Shown here in pieces: positions 33,514 through 45,500 of a DNA stretch of 64,000 nucleotides (positions within the stretch are counted from its first letter, which is position 1; each line of letters opens with the position of its first letter). The position numbers and the translations under genes were made by a program. The DNA comes from Hemerocallis citrina (lineage: Eukaryota; Streptophyta; Magnoliopsida; Asparagales; Asphodelaceae). The stretch lies in the NCBI GenBank assembly GCA_017893485.1, contig CM030358.1, forward strand, positions 256,678,477-256,742,476, in the 5' to 3' direction. The notes under the pieces are model-generated. The model searched no databases. It had not been told where the DNA came from and saw only the letters and a list, made by a program, of their open reading frames with translations.

Positions 33514-36500
33514 TAGGTTTGCCCGTTGACACTTGCCTACGACACGTCTTCGGAACGGTGCACCTTTGTTTGATCATATAAAATAGTTTTGGAGGTCCAG
33601 CAAATTAATTGAAGTAGCAAACATAGAGCAAAAAACATATTATATGATTTTTTTTGAATTATTTTTAAAGTTTTTAAATTTTTTAGTTTTTTATTTTTTT
33701 ATTTTTTAACATTTTAAATTTTTTTATTTTCTTAATTTTTTTGAATAGAAGAGGGAGGGAGAGAGAGAGAGAGAAAAATAAAAATAAATATAGGAGTTGT
33801 TTTGGGTGAGGATTTGAATTTGAGTTTTGGGGGGAGACTTTTGGAGGGAAAATATGTTTTGTGAGGTTAGATCTGGGCCTTTAATTTTTGGGGGGATTGA
33901 ATGAGAACCACTTGATAGTTTTCTTTGTGTTTTATCATATAGATATATGTAGATCAAGTTCTTATATGTCATTTCAGCTTCTATTTTAAATGAGAACATT
34001 TTCTGGATTTGAACACAGGGTTCCAAATGACAGACATACATTATCTTGTTAAATATCTTTTCCTTGTGATTACATTGTCTTTATGTGTTGAATATTTTGT
34101 CCTTGTGATTACAATGTCTTATGGGTCTTCATCGCAAATATTGGAAGTGCCTTCGATATGTTCTAGGGAGGAAATAATCATTAATAATAAAGATTTTCAT
34201 GATATTTTATTTTTGTGATTCTAGTATGCAGCATGAGTTTGCATGTTACGAGACGTTTAAAGCCTATATTTTTTCAAACTGTCTTGGAAATTGAAGATTA
34301 TTTTGTATTTGAAGTTGTTTGGTGAAACGAGAATTTCAGATTTGCTTTAGTAAGTTTGAGCAAATAAATTGGTAGTAAAGAGATGCTGACCAAGTGTTTG
34401 AATTATGTGATGTCTAATAAATGATAACATTATGTTTTAGTTTTTCCAGTGCTTGCTTCTTGCTAGTGATGTAAACATACTCATTTTCTTTGGTACTAGG
34501 TTTATAATATTATTTTTTCTTTTTTGTCTATTTTGATACAAAGATAGTCAATTCTCCTTGTATTAGGTGGGGCTCATCTTCAGACTTATAGCTTTCAGTG
34601 TGAGAAGCTAAATGGATTCAGAGGTAATCCATCTCAATTGGTTTTGCGCCAGAATTCAAGGCAGCTGAATCGCCGCCAGAAGTTTTGTGTCAGTGCCAAG
34701 TACAGGTATTTGAATTATTAGTACACTTCTTATTGCAGTTATCCTGCAGCTGTAAATGTCTTCTCTTTATACACCGATTTCATTACTAGATGTTTTAGGA
34801 TAAAATAGTTCGTAAAGGGCTAAAGTTTTTTATAAGAAATGCATAATAGTTCTCCACATTATAATGAATATGAAAAATATCTTTGTAGTCACACTTGTGA
34901 AAACTAAGATAGGTTTGTAGATTCCTCGTAGTATAAGTTTCACAGTCGTGCCTTTTCAAGATGGAATAGGCATTAGGACATATAAGTCAAGACAATTTAA
35001 TGGCGGATTGAACTACTTATCTGCAGTTAGGTTATATCTAGGTCATGATTAATTTTGATGTCTACAATCTAAGTGTTAGTCCTTTATTTATGAATATTTC
35101 CTTGGGATTGTTAGTTGCAGAAAGCCTGTAGTTTGGGTCCTTGGAATCTTGTTGCTTATTGCTTGTGCTGTCCAGACTTGGTTTTGGGTTCTTCATGATC
35201 ATTTGCTCTGGAAAAAAATTTCTGAGTGTCCACCATGTGTGGCCTAAATTGGTCCTATCACGTGAAGTTTTTTTTAGCATTGAAAAATTCTTCTAATCGT
35301 ATCTGTTATTCTCCCCTTTCGGAACATGGCAGCGAACTAATTATTTGAATTTGGCCAAATAACTGTCATATTTAGACCCTTTCGGAGAACAAAACAGAAA
35401 AAAAGACTATCTTATGAGGACATCAATTCTATTTAATTTAGTATTTCATTTCAGTACCATATTTATTTTTTTTGGCAGTTATAGCCATATGTAATCTTTC
35501 TTTTTGCATTAGAATATTTTTGAGATTTTTAGAATCTTTTGAGATTTGTATCAAGATTTGTTTTGAGCCTATTTATAGGCCTGAGATTAATGAGAAAGAT
35601 ATGCTATTCTTGATTAAAATTATTGTGTTGAGTTTTGCTCTTCTTCTCTCCTTTGTGTGATACAATTGAGATCCAACTTATTAGGGTTTGTGATAAATCC
35701 TAATACAATTTTAGGCTTTGTGATAAACTCTAAAATCTACTCCCAAATTAGAAATATCCCCCAATACAAATCCCTAACCCTAATTTCCCAAATTACAAAA
35801 TCAATCCTAACCCTACACCGTCACCTACCTCCCCCTCACTGTTTTAAATATCCTCCGATACGGTCGAAATTTCGGTCAAAATTTCGTTTTGGCTAGCTTG
35901 CCGATACGAAATCACATATTTTATACTTTATATCGTTTTGGACCGAAATGTGTAAATTTCGGCCGAAATTGCCAAAATATCGACCGAAATATTGCCGAAA
36001 TTGGCGAAATATCCTCCGAAATACACACAAATGTTATTGTGAATATATATAAAAAATTGTTTTATTTTTTGCATATATGTTTTTCAATATAGGATCTTAA
36101 GCTACGATAATGTGAGGATTTTGTCTTGCTATTGTTTGTATATATGCAAAGTCAAGTAAGAGTTAATACATTTTTTTCTAATCAATGCAAATTCAATTTA
36201 GTTATATATTTATATTACATTCTCTTCTATATTATTGTTAAATTTTGTGAATATATTTACCGTAATTGATTCATGTCATTAGTTATATTATACAGTATTT
36301 TATATGATAAATGACATGTAGGACATATAATATTTTATTTAGTAACCAACAAAAATATTTATTGAGTATAGGAAATGAACATCCGATATAATCACATTTC
36401 CCCGAGATCTCCTCCGATATCTCCGATACGAGACGAAACACTCCTTCCCGAGACGAGTCCGAAATATGAGATTTAAAACCATGCCCCCCCTCTCTCTCAC

Positions 36501-39500
36501 CTTCTTCTTCTTCCTCCTACGCTCGACCCCGACCAAAACCCTAACCTTCCCCACTTCGCGACCTTGCCAACACAACCCCCTCCCTACTCCGTCGACTCGC
36601 CCCCAATCAGCCCCACCTCGATGCCTACGTTGACTCTCCTCTCCTTCGTCGAAGCCCTACAACCCAACCCCCTTCACTGAACCCATCCCCAGTCACCACC
36701 GCACCGTACACCCACTCCAACCCCCTCACTTCTCACCAAACCCCACCATCGACTGCGTCCCGCCTGCCACCACTTCCACCACAAATCAACTTCAACCCCA
36801 TTGATCCGCAGCCCCATCTCCCTTCGACGACGGCAGCAGACCGAGCCCCCAGGTTGCTGCGCCACTCGACACCCTAACGCATCTTCGGCCACCTCTAGAT
36901 CCAGCCACCCGCCATTTGCAACAGTAGCTTCCTCTTCGATTATCGCAATTGGTCTTTGAACTCTCGGGTGTACTCTTTCCAATTTGCAAATATTTGTGTT
37001 ATATTGCTTTATCAATTATCATCTTTATTATATTATCTGAATTGCCTGTCGTCCACAAAAACAATTGAGATTGAGTGTTCCACTTGCTTGATTAGAGTAC
37101 GAATCAATATTGAATCTTTTACTTGTTAAGAACACTTAGGATTTTAATTATTGATTGTTATAATTGAATTATTAATTGGGATTGTTAAACGTGATTCAGT
37201 TCTTGAAAATCCATCAAACCAATTAACTGTTTAAAATTTCTAACTTTAAACCGCATAACGTGTTGGTAAAATTAACCCGTTAAGATTCTTGGAAATTCTC
37301 TATTTTAGGGTTAGTTTTACATCACTATCATATTTAGATCTAGTGCATACGAGGCAAAAAGAACACCCTCCTCTCTCTCTCTCTCTCTCTCTGAGTCAAA
37401 CTCACGTCCCCACACATACACACTTAGAGAGTCACACACACATGCACTCAGCTCCTAAGACACACACGACCACACACAATCTTAGAGACTTTGATGTAAA
37501 CTTAACCCTAAGTAGAGAATTTCCAAGAATATTAAAAGATTAAGTTTACCAACTTGTAGTGCAAATTAAGTTAGAGAGTAAAACTAGTGATTGTTATGAT
37601 GGATTTTCAAGATATTAAATAAATGAATAGTCCCAATTAAAGATTCAAGCCCAATAATCAACAATTATACTTACGCGTTCTTAGCAAGTAACATATTCAA
37701 TAAAGATTCGTACTTTAATTAACAAGTAGAAACACACACCCAATATTTGTGGATGATAGATAATTCAGATAATATTCTAAAGATAACAGGCAGTATCACA
37801 AATAATTGAGAAATGGAGAGAAGTTACCGAGTTCGAAGAAAGGATCGCAATGGAGAGGAGGTGGCCGACGGCTTGGAGTGGGCCTGTTGAACAGTCGGGA
37901 TGCTGCGGGATGGCGATGTCAAGACAGCAAGAGTTGGTGATGGCACTCAGGAGCAGCAGGGGGAGTTGCTGGCGGTTGCAGTGGAAGGTTGTGGTGCTGA
38001 AGAAAGGAGGGTGGTGCTTCGAGCTGGCATTGTCAGTGGTGGGTGAGGGCAGGCAACACAGTGGTCGGTGGTGATGGGGGTGTGGCGTTGGGTAGGAGAG
38101 GAAGGCGGCAAGGGGTCGGGGTATTGAAGACGATGGGGGTTTGGGAGATGGAGACGATGATTGAGGATGGTGGGGGAAGTTGTGGTCGGTGACGGTGAGG
38201 AAGGTTGTGGTCGGGGATGGTGAGCGGCAGTGAGGGCTTTGGGGTGCTTCAGGGTGAAGAGGAAATGGGTTCACGCAATCAAGAGAAGGAAAAGAAAAAG
38301 AGGGGTAGTTGGCGGCTGTGAAGGGGATGGGGATTTAGGGTTAGGGTTAGATAGTAATTTGGGGATTTGGGGGTGTAGCTTAGAATTTCTCACAAACCTT
38401 AATACTTTTTAGGATTTCTCACAAACCCTAATGTTCTTTTATGGTCTCTCATACACAAGAGGTGAATGAAGAGCAACAACTCAACCCAATTTTTTAAATC
38501 AATAATAGCATACCTTTTCTTTATTCTCAAGACCTATATATAGGTGCAAAAAAAATCAAAATAAATCTCCAATAAATCTAAAACAAATCTCTCAAACAAA
38601 TCTTAAACAAATCTTTCAAGAAACTACATATGACTAAATCTCAAAACAAAACAAAACAGAACCGATGTCCTTATCATTCTCTCCAGGTGGGAGAGAGCTC
38701 GATCCAGTCGAGTCAAAACCAGTGATCATATATCATAGTGTTGTAAAAGGTCTGGATCCAAGTGCTGGAGCTCTTCACGGTCAATCCAAGTATCCTCCTA
38801 CTTCGGCTTGTTCTTCCATCTCACCAAATACCTATGAATACCACAATCTCTTGTAGAAATTACCTGATCATCTAAAATATTATCCAATTTTTCTGTCGGT
38901 GGGTAACTAGTATTAGGTAGAGGGAAAAATATGGAAATCTCACCAGTAGGATGCAGGGTAGGCTCATCCATAAGATGATTTCTAGGGTTAAATTTTGTGC
39001 CTTCATAGGGTACTAGATCCTCAATATTGAAAGTCGTACTTATGTTAAAACTTTCAGGAAGGTCAACGACATGCATTATCATTGATTTTATGTAGAATTT
39101 TAAATGGGCCTGCAGCACGTGCATTCAATTTCTTAATGGATCTGGCTGAAAACTATTTCGGACGAATCCGAACCATCACTTTGTCACCAACATCGACAAT
39201 TTTAAATTTTCTTCTAGTATCTGCTTTTAACTTGTAGTTAAAATTATTCTCATTATTTTGAAAATTTCTCTATGCAAATCATGAATGTGGGATGCAAATG
39301 TGGATGCAGACTCTGAGACTGGTGTTCTAACACGGGGACAAAATTTATGGGTTGCCTAGAACGATAACCATGCACAATTTTCATGTTGTAAAATATCAGT
39401 GCACTTCCAATCATCTTCTTCGTTTGGTTGGGATAAAGCACATCTAACTACATTCAATGGGGGTGATTAGCTTGACCAATACAGTTGAGATACTGGTCAT

Positions 39501-42500
39501 CCTCTTCTTCGTCGAAGTCATCACTTATATTAGGTTCATAGGAAAACTCATTGTCGGCCTCATCAGCAATGACAACAGTACCTTCTACAATGTTTATTCT
39601 ACTGGGGCTGAGACAGTTGTCAGCAACATGGCCGTATCTCTTGCATTTGTAACACTTAGTGAGAGGATGAATCTTAGAGTAGTCTTTTTCAGTGTTCTTA
39701 TCCGTCTTGTCATTTCTAAGTGGATAGAAATTTGAAGTAGGCTGGCTTGGGTAAGATTTGTTGGAGTACTGAGAAGAGGAGAGCTCAGGCCAAGAGGGTT
39801 TAGTAGAGGTCATTCTAGAGGAATGATCTCTCGAATTGCTGGATTTGTAAGGGTAACTTGCTTTAAGGAAATTCATATCGAGGACAATGACATAAGCTAC
39901 TGCCAAGGAGTCCACATTTTTATGAATTAACTCGTTTCTAAGATCGGATTGTAGTCCAGCTCTGAACCTAGAGAGAGTTTGTGCTTCGTTCTCTTTACCT
40001 AAAGCATTGCACCAAATGAGGAAGTCGTCAAACATATCCACATATTCTTAGGTGAATTTGTTTCCTTGATAGAGTTGGTTTCATGAATCTAGCAATCAGA
40101 TGTGGAATGATAATAGAACATATCTCTCGGTGAGCTTCTCTTTCATGGCCTCCCAAATGGCTATGGGTGCTAGCCTCGGCCTCTGCGGGCATGTTCAAGA
40201 TTGGTCTGGTATTGTTGAGCTTTTTTAGTTAATTTTATCGTGACAAATTTGATCTTTAGGGCCTCGCTCATGTCAAACCACACGAAGTAGTGGTCCATGG
40301 CACGGATCCAATCGAGATAAGCTTGGGGTTCCATAAGGCCTTCAAAGTGGGGAACGTCAGCCTTGACGCACTTCTTGTATTGTTCGTCAGGGTTACGATA
40401 TTGACGTCGATCTTCACGATCATTCCCTTGAGGGATCTGTCAATTGGGATGAGGCTTAGGAACAACATTTTGATTCAATTTCACTTACTCAAGTCTCTGA
40501 TTGATATTGACAAGAGTTGCTTGAATGACAGCAAGGGTAGTGAAAATGTCAGAGTTGTCCATTTCAGTTCGAAAAAGGGGCTTGCTGAATTCTTGAATTT
40601 TTGATTGAGTGGTTTGGGAGGGACAAGAAAGGCTCTTCGGGATTTGTGATGGTGCTGCGAAGACGCATTCACCCAAGAAGGAAAACTAGGGGTCGTGTGC
40701 TTGCTAAAATTTGGGGAAACGTGACCTAAATGCACCTAAAATATATATTTTTTAAAATGAACTAAAAATGCTGAATGCAAATAATTTCTAAATGAATGCA
40801 AAAATTATGACTAAATGATGCAAAAACTAGGGTTTTAAAAGTCTTCGCTCTGAAACCAAAAGGATGTAACCTTAACCCTAAGTAGAGAATTTCCAAGAAT
40901 ATTAAAAGATTAAGTTTACCAACTTGTAGTGCAAATTAAGTTAGAGAGTAAAACTAGTGATTGTTATGATGGATTTTCAAGATATTGAATAAATGAACAG
41001 TCCCAATTAAAGATTCAAGCCCAATAATCAACAATTATACTTACGTGTTCTTAGCAAGTAACATATTCAATAAAGATTCGTACTTTAATTAACAAGTAGA
41101 AACACACACCCAATATTTGTGGATGACAGATAATTCAGATAATATTCTAGAAATAACAGGTAGTATCACAAATAATTGAGAAATGGAGAGAAGTTACCGG
41201 GTTAGAAGAAAGGATCGCAATGGAGAGGAGGTGGCCGACGGCTTGGAGTGGGCCTGTCGAACAGTCGGGATGCCGCGAGATGGCGATGTCAAGATAACAA
41301 CCGTTGGTGATGGCGCTCGGGGACGACAGGGGGAGTCGCTGGCGGCGACGGTGGTAGGTTGTGGCGCTGAAGCCAGGAGGGTGGTGCTCGGGGCTGGCGT
41401 CGTCGATGTTGGGTGAGGGCAGGCGACACAGTGGTCGGTGGTGATGGGGTTGTGGCGTCGGGTAGGAGAGGAAGGCGGCAAGGGATCAGGGTATTTGGTG
41501 ATGATGGGGGTTCGGAAGATGGAGATGACGGTTGGGGATGGTGGGGGAAGTTGTGGTCGGTGATGGTGAGGAAGGTTGTTGTCGGGGATGGTGAGCGGCA
41601 GTGAGGGCTTGGGGTGCTTCGGGGTGAAGAGGAAATGGGTTCACAGGATCAAAAGAAGGAGAAGAAGAAAAGAGGGGTAGTTGGCGGCTGTGAAGGGGAT
41701 GAGGATTTAGGGTTAGGGTTAGATAAGTAATTTTGAGATTTGGGGGTGTAGCTTAGGATTTCTCACAAAGCCTAATACTTTCTTAGAATTTCTCACAAAC
41801 CCTAATGTTCTCTTATGGTTTCACACACACAAGAGGAGAATGACGAGCAATAACTCAACACACAATAATTTTTTTTAATCAATAATAACATACCTTCTCT
41901 TTGTTCTCAAGGCCTATACATAGGCTCAAAACAAATATCAAACAAATCTAAAATAAATCTCTCAAACAGATCTTAAACAAATCTCTCAAACAAACTATAT
42001 ATGGCTAAATCTCAAAACAAAACACTAGAGAACCGATGTCGTCATCAGACTTCCATTCAGCCCTTCAATTATGACATTCTTTAGGCTCCTGCCTCTTTGT
42101 TCGTTTTCCTCTTCTATGCATTCTTCACACCATCTTGGACTTCTCATGTAGTATTCTTCATATGAGCTATACTTATAGGCCCACCATCTCAGGTCTTAAA
42201 TTTTTAGAAAGAGGGGTGGGAAAGGAAGCTTTCTATTTAGGTTCTATAATTGGACACATAACAATTTGACTCCTTAACTTAAAACTTCTTTTGAAGAAGA
42301 CCCTTAAGCAGAGGCACTTACCATCTTTCTCTATCATTTGTTAGGTAGGGCCCTTTCCATCATAACCATTTTCTTAAAAACCCACCTGAGCCTTTGGATC
42401 AAACCCTAATCCAATCCATAAATGGAAAAAAATGGTTTCATGCCCGTAGTTTGAGACTGCTTTATTTTTAGAACCATTGAATTTCAACTTTCAAAAAAGA

Positions 42501-45500
42501 CCCAATATTTTTCTTTTCTGTATATTAGACACAAAATTGATTAGTGAACACAAGTATTGACTGTATTTGCACGAAAGAAATTGCAATCACTCTCTGAAGT
42601 CCAAACTCTACTTGATCACTCCTCTCTCGCCTATTTCGGTATCATCAGTGTCTTCTATTAAAGCTAGTAGAGCTCCCAACTCCATCTCCAAGACAGGGAC
42701 AGTAATTCTCTCTTGCACTCATTAAATTCATTGGGCATAAGATTTTTATTGTTCGTGCATTATTATTATTATTATTTTCCTGAAATGAATCATGCATCTA
42801 CGATCTTATTCTTTGCATGGGATCATTTTAATATGTCATTGATTGCCTGTTTTAGGGTTATTTTCAGATCTAGCCTTGCATGGGATCATTTTAGTATGTC
42901 ATTGATTGCCTGTTTTAGGGTTATTTTCAGATCTAGCCTGATCATATTAGTATGTTTTAATTTTTAAGGGGTTGTTTGCTTTGTGTTTATGAGCCTGCAT
43001 GTCTAAAAATCGCAATTTGAGCAAAAAATTCCTCTAGGATCAGCCTCCAGCAGATAACTCAAATCTAGATGTAATTATGAAGTAATTAGGAGTATCTAGG
43101 CGCCTCTCTTCCTTTTAATTTTTTCAAAAAAAACAAAGCGCTCTACCCTGATATTGATTTGGTCTAGTGTTTGTGGTCTATTTACTCCCATATTGTACAA
43201 ACTAGCATATAGCCCGTGCGATGCACTAAAAGATGCATGTTATATTATTTTATTAAAATTTTCCATTGTTTCAGTTAGTAAAATAATTGCATAGAAAAGA
43301 AATAAACAAAATAGTTAAACAACATATAAGAAAATATTTTAAAGAAAATAATAAAACTCATTATTTGAACATATTATATTATGTATTTCATGTTAATAAT
43401 CTTAACATATTTCAAGATTTTAGAAATTTATCGCTTAATTTTAACTTCAAATCTTAGTAGAAATCTCCATGATCGATTCTTCAAAAATAATACTTGAAAA
43501 AGAATTGTTAAAAAAATATTTGTTTGTAAGAGAGAAAAGAAAATAGGTTGCTCATGCATACATAGAGAATATGCATTTAGAATATACATATTATATCTTG
43601 TAAAATTTATGTCCGAGATTTTTTAATTAGATGTAGAAGAGATGTAAAATATATGGGTATTAATTTAAAGGATATAACAAGATGAGGCATCATGAGTTTT
43701 TAATTTTTTTTAATGAATATGTAATTAATTTCACTTTGTTATTAGTAATGTTTCATGTAAAAATAATTAATATAGATGATAGAATTAGGTTGTAGGACTC
43801 GAAGAGTCTTTCATTTGTCATGCATTTAAGAGTCAATTGAAGTGCTTCAAATTTGGAAACTTTAATATATGTTGTCAATTTTTCTCATACATCAAACATC
43901 ATATCAACCAAACAAAATAAGATGTGAAAATTGGAATATCTATAAACAGTCACAGATACAATTGACTATGGATATAATATGTATAACCATTTGTTTCTAG
44001 ATTCTATATTGGAAATGGATAGAAATAATTGAGTAAGATTTTACTGTAGGAATGGATAGAGATAAAGAACAAAGAATTTGTAGTGAATAAAGATAAGATG
44101 AGAGATACTTTATCATGTTTTTAACATGAAATTGCCACGTGACGAAAGAAAAGGAAGATGATAAATGTGAATTTTATCAGGTGTTTAACAGGGAAATGCT
44201 ACGTGGCGCAAGAAATGGAATTAAAAAAACCTACATGGCGCAAGTAAAAGAGTCAAAACTCAGCTTTATTGATATATAATAGATAGCTAGAGGCGACTTA
44301 TTAACCTTTATGTAAAGAGGTAGACTGAATACAATATCAAAGTCCTCCTTTATTATTATTATGCTCTCAAAGTAGGAGATTCCTGACTTATTTTTTCTTA
44401 GTGTGTTTGTAGAATTTGTTTTTGTGCAAGACCCTACCAATAGACTAAAAGTTCGAAGTTGTTGTAAGGGTTGAGAGTTTGGTATTTATATTATAACATA
44501 TGCCCCTGTTGGAATATTTACCAAATTTAATATTTAGTAATAAATTTATACATGAGATTTTCCATATCAGTTGATGTATATTCTATATGTGGTTGATTTA
44601 TATTTATATCAATATTTGATTATATTAGGTTAGAATGCTTTCTTTATACCCAAGTTTTATAAGCCTATATAAATGCCTCTTTGTTTAACATTATGTATTT
44701 CAAGAATATCAATAATATTTTATCCCCTTACTCCAATATTTTATTCTACAACATGGTATAATAGCTTTTCGATCTTCCTTAAGCACTCTCTTTCTTGAGT
44801 ACCAAGAAGAGAGTGATCTCTCTTCAAAGTTCTCTCTTCTTCTTCTTTGGTTGCCACACTCGTCAAGATGCATATTTTCAGATCCGGCCCTCCCCCAGAT
44901 TCAAATTTTCAGATCCACTACTCCATATTTGGATTTACATACCAGATCTCTTCGAGATGCATGCATATTTCTAGATCCAGTCCTCAAGATTTGAATTTTC
45001 AGATTCAGTCCAACATATTCCTATTTTCAGATATGATATTCTTTCATATTCGGATTTCCATAGCCGAATTCATCTATATTCATATTTCTATGCACTTTTG
45101 GTTTGGTCCGCAACACACTAGATTATCTATGCAACATCCAATTTCATTTGTAATGCGCTAGATTTCTTTCGCGCTATTTGGTTTCCTCTGCAACGCTATC
45201 CAGTTTCATCTGCAACGCACTCGATTCCTTAATGAAGTTTGATGAGAGTGTTGACTCATATAGTGGAATTCCCTTTAGCGTTCTTTGCCCGTTCTAGATC
45301 TCGGTTCCGTCACAATTCTTTGCTTTTCTCTTCAGTTCAATTTGGGATTCAACTTCATCTACGCTCCAACTTGAGGGGGAATGTTGGAATATTTACCATA
45401 TCTTTCATATTTAGTAATAAATTAATATGTGAGAGTTGTCATATTAGTGGCTCTTTATTCTGTATGAGGTTGATTTATATTTATATTCATATTTGATTAT

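Larger units (their letters stand above)
37487..42052 (-). mobile_element. Ty3/gypsy retrotransposon with most of pol deleted, TSD GACTT
   Basis: LTRs at 37492-38676 (3') and 40862-42047 (5') are the same length and near-identical. GACTT is repeated exactly at 37487-37491 and 42048-42052. In minus sense, the primer site TGGTTTCAGAGC (one change from the initiator-Met type TGGTATCAGAGC) lies just inside the 5' LTR, and a purine tract GGAGAGAA abuts the 3' LTR. Between them are a broken gag with a CCHC knuckle and then, without protease, reverse transcriptase or RNase H, the end of integrase and a chromodomain-like tail. It cannot move on its own. It lies in intron 2 of the chloroplast-protein gene, in antisense. 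Confidence 0.93.

Noticed and set aside
37777..38274. 165-codon Pro/Ser/Thr-rich minus-strand frame inside an LTR
   Set aside because: It falls in the GC-rich block of a retrotransposon LTR. The sister LTR gives a different, shorter frame, and there is no domain.
39454..40041. Host zinc-knuckle protein gene
   Set aside because: The CCHC knuckle lies between LTRs with a primer site, purine tract and TSD, so it is retrotransposon gag.
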